Shown here one piece after another: positions 1 through 7,017 of a DNA stretch of 16,363 bases. The DNA is from an uncultured Lachnospiraceae bacterium. GTDB lineage: Bacteria > Bacillota > Clostridia > Lachnospirales > Lachnospiraceae. The stretch is taken from positions 1 to 16,363 of the forward strand of contig CAKZZH010000135.1 of assembly GCA_937885345.1 (NCBI GenBank), in the 5' to 3' direction. Each line of letters begins with the position of its first letter. Position 1 is the first letter of the stretch. The notes under the pieces were generated by a model. The model was not told the DNA's origin. It did no database searches and saw only the letters and a program-made list of their open reading frames with translations. The position numbers and the translations under genes are program-made.

Positions 1-45
1 CGGTTTCATAACCGCATTGGTGTCTTTCGCGGAAAGACGGGTTAT
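1..45 (+). promoter_or_regulatory. Structured leader with competing hairpins before the protease gene
   Basis: Three inverted repeats sit directly upstream of the ATG at 50. CGGTT (1-5) pairs with AACCG (10-14) around a 4-nt loop. GTCTTTC (22-28) pairs with GAAAGAC (32-38) around GCG. ATAACC (8-13) can also pair with GGTTAT (40-45), which would enclose the second hairpin. The first and third pairings share bases 10-13, so they exclude each other. This resembles a cis-regulatory RNA that switches near the start codon, but the 5' part lies outside the window and no known riboswitch class can be assigned. The pairings are seen directly; a regulatory role is inference. Confidence 0.4.
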
Positions 46-49
46 AAAT

Positions 50-1249
50 ATGAAAAAATGGTTTTCTCTTGCTTCTGCTATTTTGGTTTGTTCTTTTTTA
101 ATTATTCTTTTACCTGCTTCGCCGAAAATCACAAGTGCGTATGATTTAAATGATTCCACAGACAAGGAAATCACACTCGATGAAGTTCAGAAAATAAGTG
201 AAGCACAATATGATGCGTTGATGGCTGCAAATAATATCGATTGTGGCTTGCCGTCGGATTCCAATGGCACACCCATATATCCCAAAACGTATGCAGGTGC
301 TTATGTTGATAATGACAATATGCTTGTAATTCAATGTACGGATGATTCTGAATATGACCTTTACATTTCTCTTGCCGGTGAATATTCACATGCTTTAAAA
401 TTTGAGAAAGCTAAGTATTCATTCAATGAATTAACTGATGCTTCTGAATCTGCTTTTGACAATTTATACGGGGTCGTTCCAATTGAATATTATTATGTTT
501 CTGAAAAGGACAATAATATCATTTTTGGAATCGGAGATGGTGTAACTTTTGAAAATTCATCAGAAAAAATCATTCCGCTTATCAAAGATATTTATGATAA
601 ATATCCGATAGTATTTAAATATAGTGATGAGATAACTCCTCTTTATTCTGTGCTTTCGGGAGGTAACCGTATCTATAATTCTGATGAAGGGAGTTATTAT
701 TCTCTAGGTGCTTGCGGCGGATATAGTAGTCAGCTTTCGTTTGTTACATGTGGGCATCTTTATCAATCTGTAGGCGATACAATAAAGTATAACTCAAGTA
801 GTGGAGATACAATTGGAACTGTTTTACACAGACAATATGCAAACAATCAATATGGGGATTACGAATTTGTTTCAATATCTCCTGCTTATTTTGGTACAGC
901 AGCAAAGATTAATAATAACTATACTATTTCAGGAACGATTTCTAACCCTGCCCTTAATGCAAATATATATTATTATGGCGCAACTTCCAATAATTATTCG
1001 TATGGATCGGTTAATGCGCGATATGTAACGATAGTTACATCTTCTACGACCATCAAGGGAATTACTGAGCTAAGTATGTCATACGGTGAACCTTATGCAG
1101 GTGACAGCGGTGGTCCTGTTTTTTCTCTTACGAATAATATGGCGAAATTTTGTGGAGTTCTTCATGGCAAAAAAACCGGATATGTGTATTTTACCCCATA
1201 TTTATATATAAATTCTGCCGGCTTTACTGTGAATACAAGTACTAATTGA
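50..1249 (+). CDS. Secreted chymotrypsin-fold (S1-type) serine protease
   Basis: A protein of 399 residues from ATG 50. An in-frame TTG at 17 would add 11 polar residues ahead of a classic signal peptide (KKW, then a hydrophobic stretch, then ITSA before Tyr-Asp), so ATG 50 is preferred. Residues of about 32-195 look like a propeptide region. The catalytic domain follows, with all three triad positions visible: His236 in VTCGH, Asp270 in GDYEFV and Ser353 in GDSGGP. The DYEF and GDSGGP contexts resemble the bacterial streptogrisin/alpha-lytic type rather than HtrA, and no PDZ domain is seen. It probably acts outside the cell on unknown peptides. By eye the gene is clearly more AT-rich (mid-30s percent GC in places) than the genes from 1767 on, which suggests horizontal acquisition. 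The stop abuts the next gene, so the two are likely co-transcribed. Confidence 0.85.
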   Translation: MKKWFSLASAILVCSFLIILLPASPKITSAYDLNDSTDKEITLDEVQKISEAQYDALMAANNIDCGLPSDSNGTPIYPKTYAGAYVDNDNMLVIQCTDDSEYDLYISLAGEYSHALKFEKAKYSFNELTDASESAFDNLYGVVPIEYYYVSEKDNNIIFGIGDGVTFENSSEKIIPLIKDIYDKYPIVFKYSDEITPLYSVLSGGNRIYNSDEGSYYSLGACGGYSSQLSFVTCGHLYQSVGDTIKYNSSSGDTIGTVLHRQYANNQYGDYEFVSISPAYFGTAAKINNNYTISGTISNPALNANIYYYGATSNNYSYGSVNARYVTIVTSSTTIKGITELSMSYGEPYAGDSGGPVFSLTNNMAKFCGVLHGKKTGYVYFTPYLYINSAGFTVNTSTN

Positions 1250-1269
1250 AAATAAAATGGGGGATTCAA

Positions 1270-1737
1270 ATGAATAAAAAGAAAATCATACTTGTGATCG
1301 TATTTGCGGTATGCGTGATCGGTGCCGTGCTTTCCGTGATACTTATAAACAAGAATCGGAACAAAACATCTCTAAGCGATTTTACCGATTATATCTCCGG
1401 TGAATATATAAGCGATGACCATGGCATCGGTTGTAAAGTCACCAATCTTGGCAAACAGGATGTGCTTATCGGTACCGAGGCTGATTTTACGATCTACAAG
1501 AATACTGACGGCAACTGGACCGAATACACACCCGTTTATAACGATGGCGAAGAACCTACTCATATCAGCTATTTAACACAGTACACGCTTAGGAAAGAAG
1601 GAAATCAGAGCATCAATTTATATGTTCCCGACTCTGATAAATGGAAGGCGCTTGAAAAGGGAAAATACTATCTCACATTCAGCGTGCAGCTTGATGGAGA
1701 GGATAACAAAACGATAAAATTCTTTTTTTCCGTTTAA
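1270..1737 (+). CDS. Small membrane-anchored protein with Ig-like domain
   Basis: A protein of 155 residues from ATG 1270, which is preceded by a G-rich ribosome site (GGGGGAT, 1259-1265). An in-frame TTG at 1246 overlaps the upstream stop but lacks a good ribosome site and adds only eight residues. The N-terminus is KKK followed by about 22 hydrophobic residues, then an Asn/Lys stretch, consistent with a signal anchor that places the rest outside the membrane. The remaining roughly 120 residues have a beta-rich pattern (TDGNWTEYTP, then YTLRKEGNQSINLYV, then LEKGKYYLTFSV). This resembles bacterial Ig-like domains of the Big_14 kind, in which a Gly-Lys-Trp strand is followed by a LxxGxYxL strand. 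The family call comes from pattern recognition only. The position 20 bases after a secreted protease suggests a surface partner or inhibitor of it, but nothing in the sequence proves this. Confidence 0.7.
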   Translation: MNKKKIILVIVFAVCVIGAVLSVILINKNRNKTSLSDFTDYISGEYISDDHGIGCKVTNLGKQDVLIGTEADFTIYKNTDGNWTEYTPVYNDGEEPTHISYLTQYTLRKEGNQSINLYVPDSDKWKALEKGKYYLTFSVQLDGEDNKTIKFFFSV

Positions 1738-1766
1738 TGGTTAACGGGCAGCTTTAAGGGGACAAC

Positions 1767-2687
1767 ATGAAAACCGAGATCAACGGAGCTACAGCATATA
1801 TAAGCGGGGTCAAAGACTTTGACCTCACGCAGACACTTGAATGCGGGCAGTGTTTTCATTTTATAAAGGAATCCGAAAACACGTATCTCATATCCGCTCT
1901 TTCTTCCTGTATCCGAGCTGCTATGGACGGCAGCACACTTATAATTGAAGAACTTAGCAATGCGCCGGGTGCAATGATTTCTGAGTGCGGCCCGGCGTTT
2001 TGCAGTGCGTCCGTCATTGATGCGGACAAGTGGATCGATTATTTCGATCTTAAGCGGGATTACGGGCAGATAAAGAAGAAACTTCTGTCGATGGACAAGA
2101 AGCTTCAGGATGCAATAGAAGCAATGAACGGAACCAGAATTCTTAATCAGGAATTCTTTGAAACACTGATATCTTTTATTATTTCGCAGAATCAGCAAAT
2201 CCCAAGAATAAAGAATATTGTGGCGGCCATAAGCGGACTGTGCGGTAAATGCGCCGGCGGCGATAAAATGTACATTTTCCCGGATGCAAGGAGCATACTC
2301 CTATCCGGCGAAGAGGGCATAAGAAGCTGTAAGGCCGGTTTTCGCGCACCCTATATAATCGATGCGTGCAGGAAAGTCTCGGATGGCAGCATAGACGAGA
2401 AGAGTCTAAGAGAGTGTGGCTATGAGAAGGCGCTGGAGAGTCTCAAGACTATAAAGGGAGTCGGCGATAAAGTTGCCAATTGCGTGCTTTTATTCTCTCT
2501 CGGATATCGCAGTGCATTTCCGGTTGATGTGTGGATCAAGCGGATAATGGAGCAGCTCTATTTTAACGGGGAGGACACTCCGATTCCTAAGATACGGTCC
2601 CTTGCTGCCGAGCGGTTCGGCGAGTACGGCGGATATGCGCAGCAGTACCTTTTCTATTACGGCAAGGAAAACCGGATCGGGAAATAG
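1767..2687 (+). CDS. ogg: 8-oxoguanine DNA glycosylase/AP lyase (OGG1 type)
   Basis: A protein of 306 residues, close to the usual size of bacterial OGG1-like enzymes. It excises 8-oxoguanine paired with cytosine and nicks the abasic site, in base excision repair. Residues 1-115 form the N-terminal OGG domain (QCFHF near 28-32). The HhH-GPD domain follows, with SQNQQIPRI (140-148) matching the SxNNxIxRI helix of OGG1. The helix-hairpin-helix is IKGVGDKVANC with catalytic Lys235, and the aspartate loop FPVDVW carries Asp254. Both catalytic residues are therefore present. The start is supported by AAGGGGA at 1756-1762. It begins 29 bases after the Ig-domain gene, with no terminator visible between, so read-through is possible, although the functions look unrelated. 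MutM is a different fold and is ruled out. Confidence 0.92.
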   Translation: MKTEINGATAYISGVKDFDLTQTLECGQCFHFIKESENTYLISALSSCIRAAMDGSTLIIEELSNAPGAMISECGPAFCSASVIDADKWIDYFDLKRDYGQIKKKLLSMDKKLQDAIEAMNGTRILNQEFFETLISFIISQNQQIPRIKNIVAAISGLCGKCAGGDKMYIFPDARSILLSGEEGIRSCKAGFRAPYIIDACRKVSDGSIDEKSLRECGYEKALESLKTIKGVGDKVANCVLLFSLGYRSAFPVDVWIKRIMEQLYFNGEDTPIPKIRSLAAERFGEYGGYAQQYLFYYGKENRIGK

Positions 2688-2757
2688 ACGAAATAAGGGC
2701 AGAGCCGAATCGGAAAATGAATGTAATAAAAGGGTAAAAAACACAGTAATATTCAAA

Positions 2758-2786
2758 TTGCGAAATCAAGACCTTTCATTTAGAAT
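2758..2786 (+). promoter_or_regulatory. Candidate sigma-A promoter for the GH31 gene
   Basis: TTGCGA (2758-2763) and TAGAAT (2781-2786) are separated by exactly 17 bases. The -35 matches four of six consensus bases and the -10 five of six. A start near 2793 would give a leader of about 65 bases before the ATG at 2858. It is the best candidate in the 170-base gap between the glycosylase and GH31 genes; that gap holds no other gene I can support. Confidence 0.5.
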
Positions 2787-2801
2787 TGTAAAGGTGGGAG
2801 T

Positions 2802-2819
2802 GCGCCGTATTATCGGCGC
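2802..2819 (+). promoter_or_regulatory. GC-rich hairpin in the GH31 leader
   Basis: GCGCCG (2802-2807) and CGGCGC (2814-2819) form a perfect 6-bp stem around TATTAT. It lies about 10 bases after the predicted transcription start and 38 bases before the GH31 start codon. No T-tract follows, so it is not a terminator. It could stabilise the mRNA 5' end or, at DNA level, be an operator. The structure is seen; the role is unknown. Confidence 0.4.
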
Positions 2820-2857
2820 CCCGGCGTGTTATTAACCTGAAAGAGAGGATAGGAAAT

Positions 2858-4846
2858 ATGTCATTTGCAAAAGACGGCAATGCCTTGATTTACAAGAGAC
2901 AGGGCGAGACCGTAAGGATTGAGCCCTGGGGCAGGAATGCGCTCAGAGTAAGAGCAACCGTGCTTCCTGATTTTACCGGAAGAGTTAATGCCCTTACCGA
3001 GGAAGTGACCAAAGAAGGTACCGTAACCATTAACGGTATGATGGGCGGTGAGATCGTTAACGGAAGGATTAAGGCTACCGTTAACGAAGTCGGAATTATA
3101 ACATTTTACAGGGATGATAAGAGAGTCCTCAGAGAGTATTATAGCTGCTATGGCGGTTCTCTTACCAAAGAGGCTATATGCTTCAAGATATTCTCTCGTG
3201 AATATCAGGGAATTTCGTCCGATGATTTCAGAATAACCACAAGATTTGAGAGCTGCGACGAGGAGAAACTTTTCGGTATGGGTCAGTACCAGCAGCCTTA
3301 TCTTGATCTTAAAGGAACCACGCTTGCGCTTGAACAGCGTAATTCACAGGTTTCCGTTCCTTTCCTTGTATCAAGTCTCGGATACGGTATGCTTTGGAAT
3401 AATCCCGCGGTGGGTGAGGCTTCGTTTAGCAAGAACGGATATAAGTGGATAGCAAGAGAGTCCAGCGAACTTGATTACTGGATTACCGCCGATGAGACCC
3501 CCAAGGATCTTGTCGCCAACTACACCGAAGCGGTAGGACGTGCTCCCGCTCTTTCACAGAAATACCTTGGATTATGGCAGTGTAAGCTCAGATATCGTAC
3601 TCCCGAGGAAGTGCTCGAAGTATTCCGTAAATACAAGGAACTCGGCATCCATCTTGATGTTATCGTGATCGATTTCTTCCACTGGCCTTATCAGGGCGAC
3701 TGGAAGTTTGATGAGACATATTGGCCCAAGGATAAAGTACGCGCGATGTGCGACGAGATCCATGCAGAGGGAACCAAGGTCATGGTTTCCGTATGGCCCT
3801 CGGTTGATAAGAGAAGTGAGAACTATGCATATATGATGGAGAACTGCCTTATGAGCAGGACCGAAGTCGGAACCCCTGAGACATACGATTATCAGGGCGA
3901 GTGCGGTACCATCGATCTGTTCAATCCCGAAGCGGCAGCTTTTATTTGGGACAGATGCAAGAATAATTACAGAGATTGGGGGATCGATCTGTTCTGGCTT
4001 GATAATTCGGAGCCCGACAGTGCGGTATATGATTTCGAAAATCTCCGTTATCATACCGGCCGCGGAAGCAAAGTCGGAAACGAATATCCCAAGAAGTATC
4101 TTAAAGCATTTTATGACGGACTTACCGCTGAGGGCGAGACTGATTTCGTCAGCCTTATCAGAAGCGCATGGGTAGGAAGTCAGAAGTATCGCGGACTTGT
4201 ATGGACAGGCGATGTTCAGAGTACTTATGAAGGCTTTAAGGATCAGGTTATCGCAGGTCAGAATATGGGTCTTGCCGGAATTCCCTGGTGGACGACCGAT
4301 ATCGGCGGCTTTATGACAGAGGACGTCTTTGATCCTGATTTTAAGGAGCTTCTTATCAGATGGTATGAGTACGGAACCTTCTGCCCGATCATGAGAATGC
4401 ACGGAGACAGAGGCCCTTACAATATCGAGCCTCTTGATAACAGAGATTTCGGCGGCGGATACCTTCATACAGGTCAGCCTAATGAGCTTTGGAGCTATGG
4501 CGATGATGTATACAAGATCATGAAGCATTATCTTGATATCCGTAACGGAATGAAGGATTATGTTGAGGGACTTATGAAGGAAGCATCCGAGAACGGTTCG
4601 CCCCTTATCAGAACAATGTTCTATGAGAACGCTGATGACGAGAAGTGCTGGAATTGCCCGAATCAGTATATGTTCGGACCGGACTATGTGGTAGCACCCG
4701 TTATGGCCAAAGGAGTAACCGAGATGGATGTATATCTTCCCGCAGGTACCTGGAAGGACATTCATACAGGCGAACAGTTTGAAGGCAAGCAGAATGTAAC
4801 TGTTAAGACACCTCTTGAGATCATGCCTGTATTTAAGAGAGTATAA
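2858..4846 (+). CDS. GH31 family alpha-glycosidase (alpha-xylosidase/alpha-glucosidase)
   Basis: A protein of 662 residues with no signal peptide, so probably cytoplasmic, acting on imported oligosaccharides by a retaining mechanism. The N-terminal beta-sandwich covers about 1-235 (LFGMGQYQQPY at 138-148 is typical of GH31). The TIM barrel covers about 236-560. The nucleophile is Asp382 in WLDNSEPD (380-387), and the likely acid/base is Asp452 in VWTGDVQSTY. IPWWTTDIGGF (475-485) and MRMHGDRGP (512-520) are further GH31 hallmarks. The barrel start LGLWQCKLRYRTPEEV and the VSVWPSVD segment resemble the alpha-xylosidase branch more than maltase-type enzymes, but substrate cannot be decided from sequence alone. 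GAGAGGAT upstream of ATG 2858 is the ribosome site. The gene has its own promoter and a strong terminator, so it is probably a single-gene unit. Confidence 0.92.
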   Translation: MSFAKDGNALIYKRQGETVRIEPWGRNALRVRATVLPDFTGRVNALTEEVTKEGTVTINGMMGGEIVNGRIKATVNEVGIITFYRDDKRVLREYYSCYGGSLTKEAICFKIFSREYQGISSDDFRITTRFESCDEEKLFGMGQYQQPYLDLKGTTLALEQRNSQVSVPFLVSSLGYGMLWNNPAVGEASFSKNGYKWIARESSELDYWITADETPKDLVANYTEAVGRAPALSQKYLGLWQCKLRYRTPEEVLEVFRKYKELGIHLDVIVIDFFHWPYQGDWKFDETYWPKDKVRAMCDEIHAEGTKVMVSVWPSVDKRSENYAYMMENCLMSRTEVGTPETYDYQGECGTIDLFNPEAAAFIWDRCKNNYRDWGIDLFWLDNSEPDSAVYDFENLRYHTGRGSKVGNEYPKKYLKAFYDGLTAEGETDFVSLIRSAWVGSQKYRGLVWTGDVQSTYEGFKDQVIAGQNMGLAGIPWWTTDIGGFMTEDVFDPDFKELLIRWYEYGTFCPIMRMHGDRGPYNIEPLDNRDFGGGYLHTGQPNELWSYGDDVYKIMKHYLDIRNGMKDYVEGLMKEASENGSPLIRTMFYENADDEKCWNCPNQYMFGPDYVVAPVMAKGVTEMDVYLPAGTWKDIHTGEQFEGKQNVTVKTPLEIMPVFKRV

Positions 4847-4861
4847 GATAATAATCAAAGC

Positions 4862-4899
4862 AAAAGGCATAGTCTGCTCCTTGCAGACTGTGCCTTTTT
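4862..4899 (+). terminator. Strong intrinsic terminator after GH31
   Basis: Bases 4862-4877 pair with 4883-4898 in a 16-bp stem with one G-T position, around a 5-base loop (TCCTT). The stem ends in a T-run (CTTTTT). It begins 15 bases after the GH31 stop. The next gene starts only 15 bases downstream, so that gene must depend on read-through or on a promoter inside the GH31 gene or the terminator. Confidence 0.9.
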
Positions 4900-4913
4900 A
4901 GGGGGGTATTGTA

Positions 4914-6908
4914 ATGGATCTTTTATTTTCACAAATGTTTAATAAGCAATTTCGCAGCGGATTTACGAAGAAATGCATAACAGGCATCTGCCTTATTGCG
5001 GTAGTCGCTGTGCTCTTTGGTTGTACGACTAAGGGATCGTCGTCCGGCGCGTCGTCGGAAAACTCCGGCAGCAGCACGGCATCCTCAGGCGCGGACTCAC
5101 CCGGTTCTTCATCCGTGGACACTTCAAGCGCGACTGAAGGTACTTCTCAAGGGCCACTGATAAGTGATGAAACACGCATGGAAAAAGGCATATATGATGT
5201 CACAGACCTTGTAATGGCAGGTCATGACAGTGCTCCGATCAAAGCGGTTATGAGGGATGAAACGAACATAGTTGCTCTCTGGGTCACATATGATGAGAAT
5301 TACACGAATATTCATTATGACGGTTATGTCCGCAATATAGAGACAGGTGAAGAGAGTAAAATATTCGATTATGACCTCTATATCGGCGATGATAACTTTG
5401 ATTACGGCAATGTGGATTATTATCCGTTCTATGATGTCATTTCCTCAAATCCTTTTATAATACAGGATGCTCTCGGCGGCAGAATTGTATACCCGGAAGA
5501 TGATCTTATTGTCCGCCTTGACGGATTCGGCGAATTCGATCTTAAATATTTTAATGATAAAGTCTATTGCACAAGCACTTCGCTCGGGCAGATCATTGCG
5601 CTGGGCGAGACGAAAGAAGTGGTTTACGAGTATGATGCGCCGGAAAGCTATTCTTTCTCACCTATTCTTTTTAACGAAGGCGAAGCAACGCTTTACAGGA
5701 AATACGGCGCAAACGGTATGGTCTTTTTATCGGTTGATATGGATACAAAAGAATATACCGAATTTACTTTGGATCCGGGTTTTCCCGATTATACCTCGTC
5801 CTCTGCCAATCGTTATCTTGCGTTTAACGATATCTCCGAGAACTTGATAGATCTGTACGATCATGAACAAGGCGGTAAAATAGAAATCGACATGCTTTCG
5901 CTGCTTGGCGAAGCACACATTCAAAGCATAACGGATAATTATAAGCGTTTAGCCGTTGACAACGGATGTGCATGCGGCGATTATTTTATGATAAACGAAA
6001 CGAATTACGATGAAACCATCGATAAAATGTACCTTGTTAAGATCAGCGAGTGTGACAGACAGGAGTGGGCTGTTCCCGAAAAGGTAGAATACTCGACTGA
6101 AGCAGCTATGCAGAAACTTGAAGAAATTGCCGCAAGAATAGAAACTACCTACGGAATCCCTGTATATTACGGGCTTGATGGAGCCGGTCTTCTTAACATA
6201 CCCGATTTTTACGCACTTGCATGTGAGGATTATCTGCAGATGCTTACCTGTATCGAATATATCGAGAACGGACTTTCCAGATTCCCGGATGATATTTTCA
6301 AACAGATAATGGCATCGGATGAATGTAAGTCGATCGAATTTTATATTACCGGGCTCCTTCTGGCGTACGATGCAACAGTTTCTATAAGCGAAGCCGGCGC
6401 ACTTGCCAATTATGACGAGTATACCGGTAAATATGTTGTTGCATTTAATGTTAACGGGATGAGCGGTGCGCAGACTTTGGTGCATGAAATGACTCATGTT
6501 ATCGACAGATATCTTATAATGCATGACGTTCTCGATGATACTGTCTGGTGCTCATATAATCCTGAGACTTTTGAATATTATTACGCATATGTGAGCGAAG
6601 ACGGATTCGAATACTCAAATATCGGGGATTATGCCTATACCATGGCTGAGGCCGATAGGATTAATGATAATTATGAATTGGTATATTTTGTTAATTCCTA
6701 CGGAAAGACATTTCCGACTGAGGACCGCGCGACCCTTATGGAGACGCTTCTCTCCGAGGAAGGCATTGTCGATGAGTGCTTTGCGGGCCGGCATTTGCAG
6801 GATAAGCTCGGATATTTCTTTGAGTGTATAAGAGAAGGTTTTAATACAAGTGCATGGCCCGAGAAAACCTCCTGGGAAGAGGCGCTCGATTTTATACTTT
6901 CTTTATAA
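4914..6908 (+). CDS. Surface lipoprotein with C-terminal zinc-metallopeptidase domain
   Basis: A protein of 664 residues. Basic residues (FTKK) precede a hydrophobic stretch and a lipobox-like VLFGC with Cys37, so it is probably exported and lipid-anchored. A Ser/Gly-rich linker covers about 41-80. Residues of about 85-390 are beta-rich with repeated Asp/Tyr/Gly strands, reminiscent of a beta-propeller, though I cannot count blades. The last part (about 395-664) carries HEMTH at 524-528, the HExxH zinc-binding and catalytic motif, in ALVHEMTH-like context. SYGKTFPTEDRAT (595-607) matches the usual third-ligand helix of gluzincins, with Glu603 the likely ligand. The peptidase family and substrate are not identified. 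The ribosome site is an unusual G-run (4901-4906). The start lies just past the GH31 terminator. Confidence 0.8.
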   Translation: MDLLFSQMFNKQFRSGFTKKCITGICLIAVVAVLFGCTTKGSSSGASSENSGSSTASSGADSPGSSSVDTSSATEGTSQGPLISDETRMEKGIYDVTDLVMAGHDSAPIKAVMRDETNIVALWVTYDENYTNIHYDGYVRNIETGEESKIFDYDLYIGDDNFDYGNVDYYPFYDVISSNPFIIQDALGGRIVYPEDDLIVRLDGFGEFDLKYFNDKVYCTSTSLGQIIALGETKEVVYEYDAPESYSFSPILFNEGEATLYRKYGANGMVFLSVDMDTKEYTEFTLDPGFPDYTSSSANRYLAFNDISENLIDLYDHEQGGKIEIDMLSLLGEAHIQSITDNYKRLAVDNGCACGDYFMINETNYDETIDKMYLVKISECDRQEWAVPEKVEYSTEAAMQKLEEIAARIETTYGIPVYYGLDGAGLLNIPDFYALACEDYLQMLTCIEYIENGLSRFPDDIFKQIMASDECKSIEFYITGLLLAYDATVSISEAGALANYDEYTGKYVVAFNVNGMSGAQTLVHEMTHVIDRYLIMHDVLDDTVWCSYNPETFEYYYAYVSEDGFEYSNIGDYAYTMAEADRINDNYELVYFVNSYGKTFPTEDRATLMETLLSEEGIVDECFAGRHLQDKLGYFFECIREGFNTSAWPEKTSWEEALDFILSL

Positions 6909-6933
6909 TTTATTTATTGAAATTTTAGGATTT

Positions 6934-6970
6934 GAAAGGGCCGAAAGTATTGCAAATTCGGCCTCTTTTC
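6934..6970 (+). terminator. Intrinsic terminator after the metallopeptidase lipoprotein
   Basis: GGCCGAA (6939-6945) pairs perfectly with TTCGGCC (6957-6963) around an 11-base loop. Weaker A-T pairing outside it joins AAA (6935-6937) to the T-run (6966-6969). It lies 26 bases after the stop codon. The loop contains the -35 box of the next promoter. Confidence 0.7.
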
Positions 6971-6978
6971 TATATAAT
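6950..6978 (+). promoter_or_regulatory. Sigma-A promoter for the ABC exporter, overlapping a terminator
   Basis: TTGCAA (6950-6955) and a perfect TATAAT (6973-6978) are spaced by 17 bases. The expected start is near 6985, leaving a leader of about 33 bases with GGAGGA at 7006-7011 before ATG 7018. The -35 lies in the terminator loop and the -10 directly follows its T-run. Confidence 0.7.
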
Positions 6979-7017
6979 GCGGTTTGATACTGTGGGGAGA
7001 TAATCGGAGGAAGCCAA

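Noticed and set aside
1246..1269. TTG start for the Ig-like protein overlapping the protease stop
   Set aside because: The G-rich ribosome site at 1259-1265 is correctly spaced for ATG 1270, and the extra eight residues do not improve the signal anchor.
2602..2835. Small + strand frame overlapping the 3' end of the glycosylase gene
   Set aside because: It starts inside the OGG gene in another frame, has low-complexity composition and no ribosome site, and overlaps the predicted GH31 promoter.
3572..4870. Long open frame on the minus strand across the GH31 gene
   Set aside because: It lies opposite a well-supported GH31 coding frame, has no recognisable domain and no ribosome site, and arises from codon bias on the + strand.
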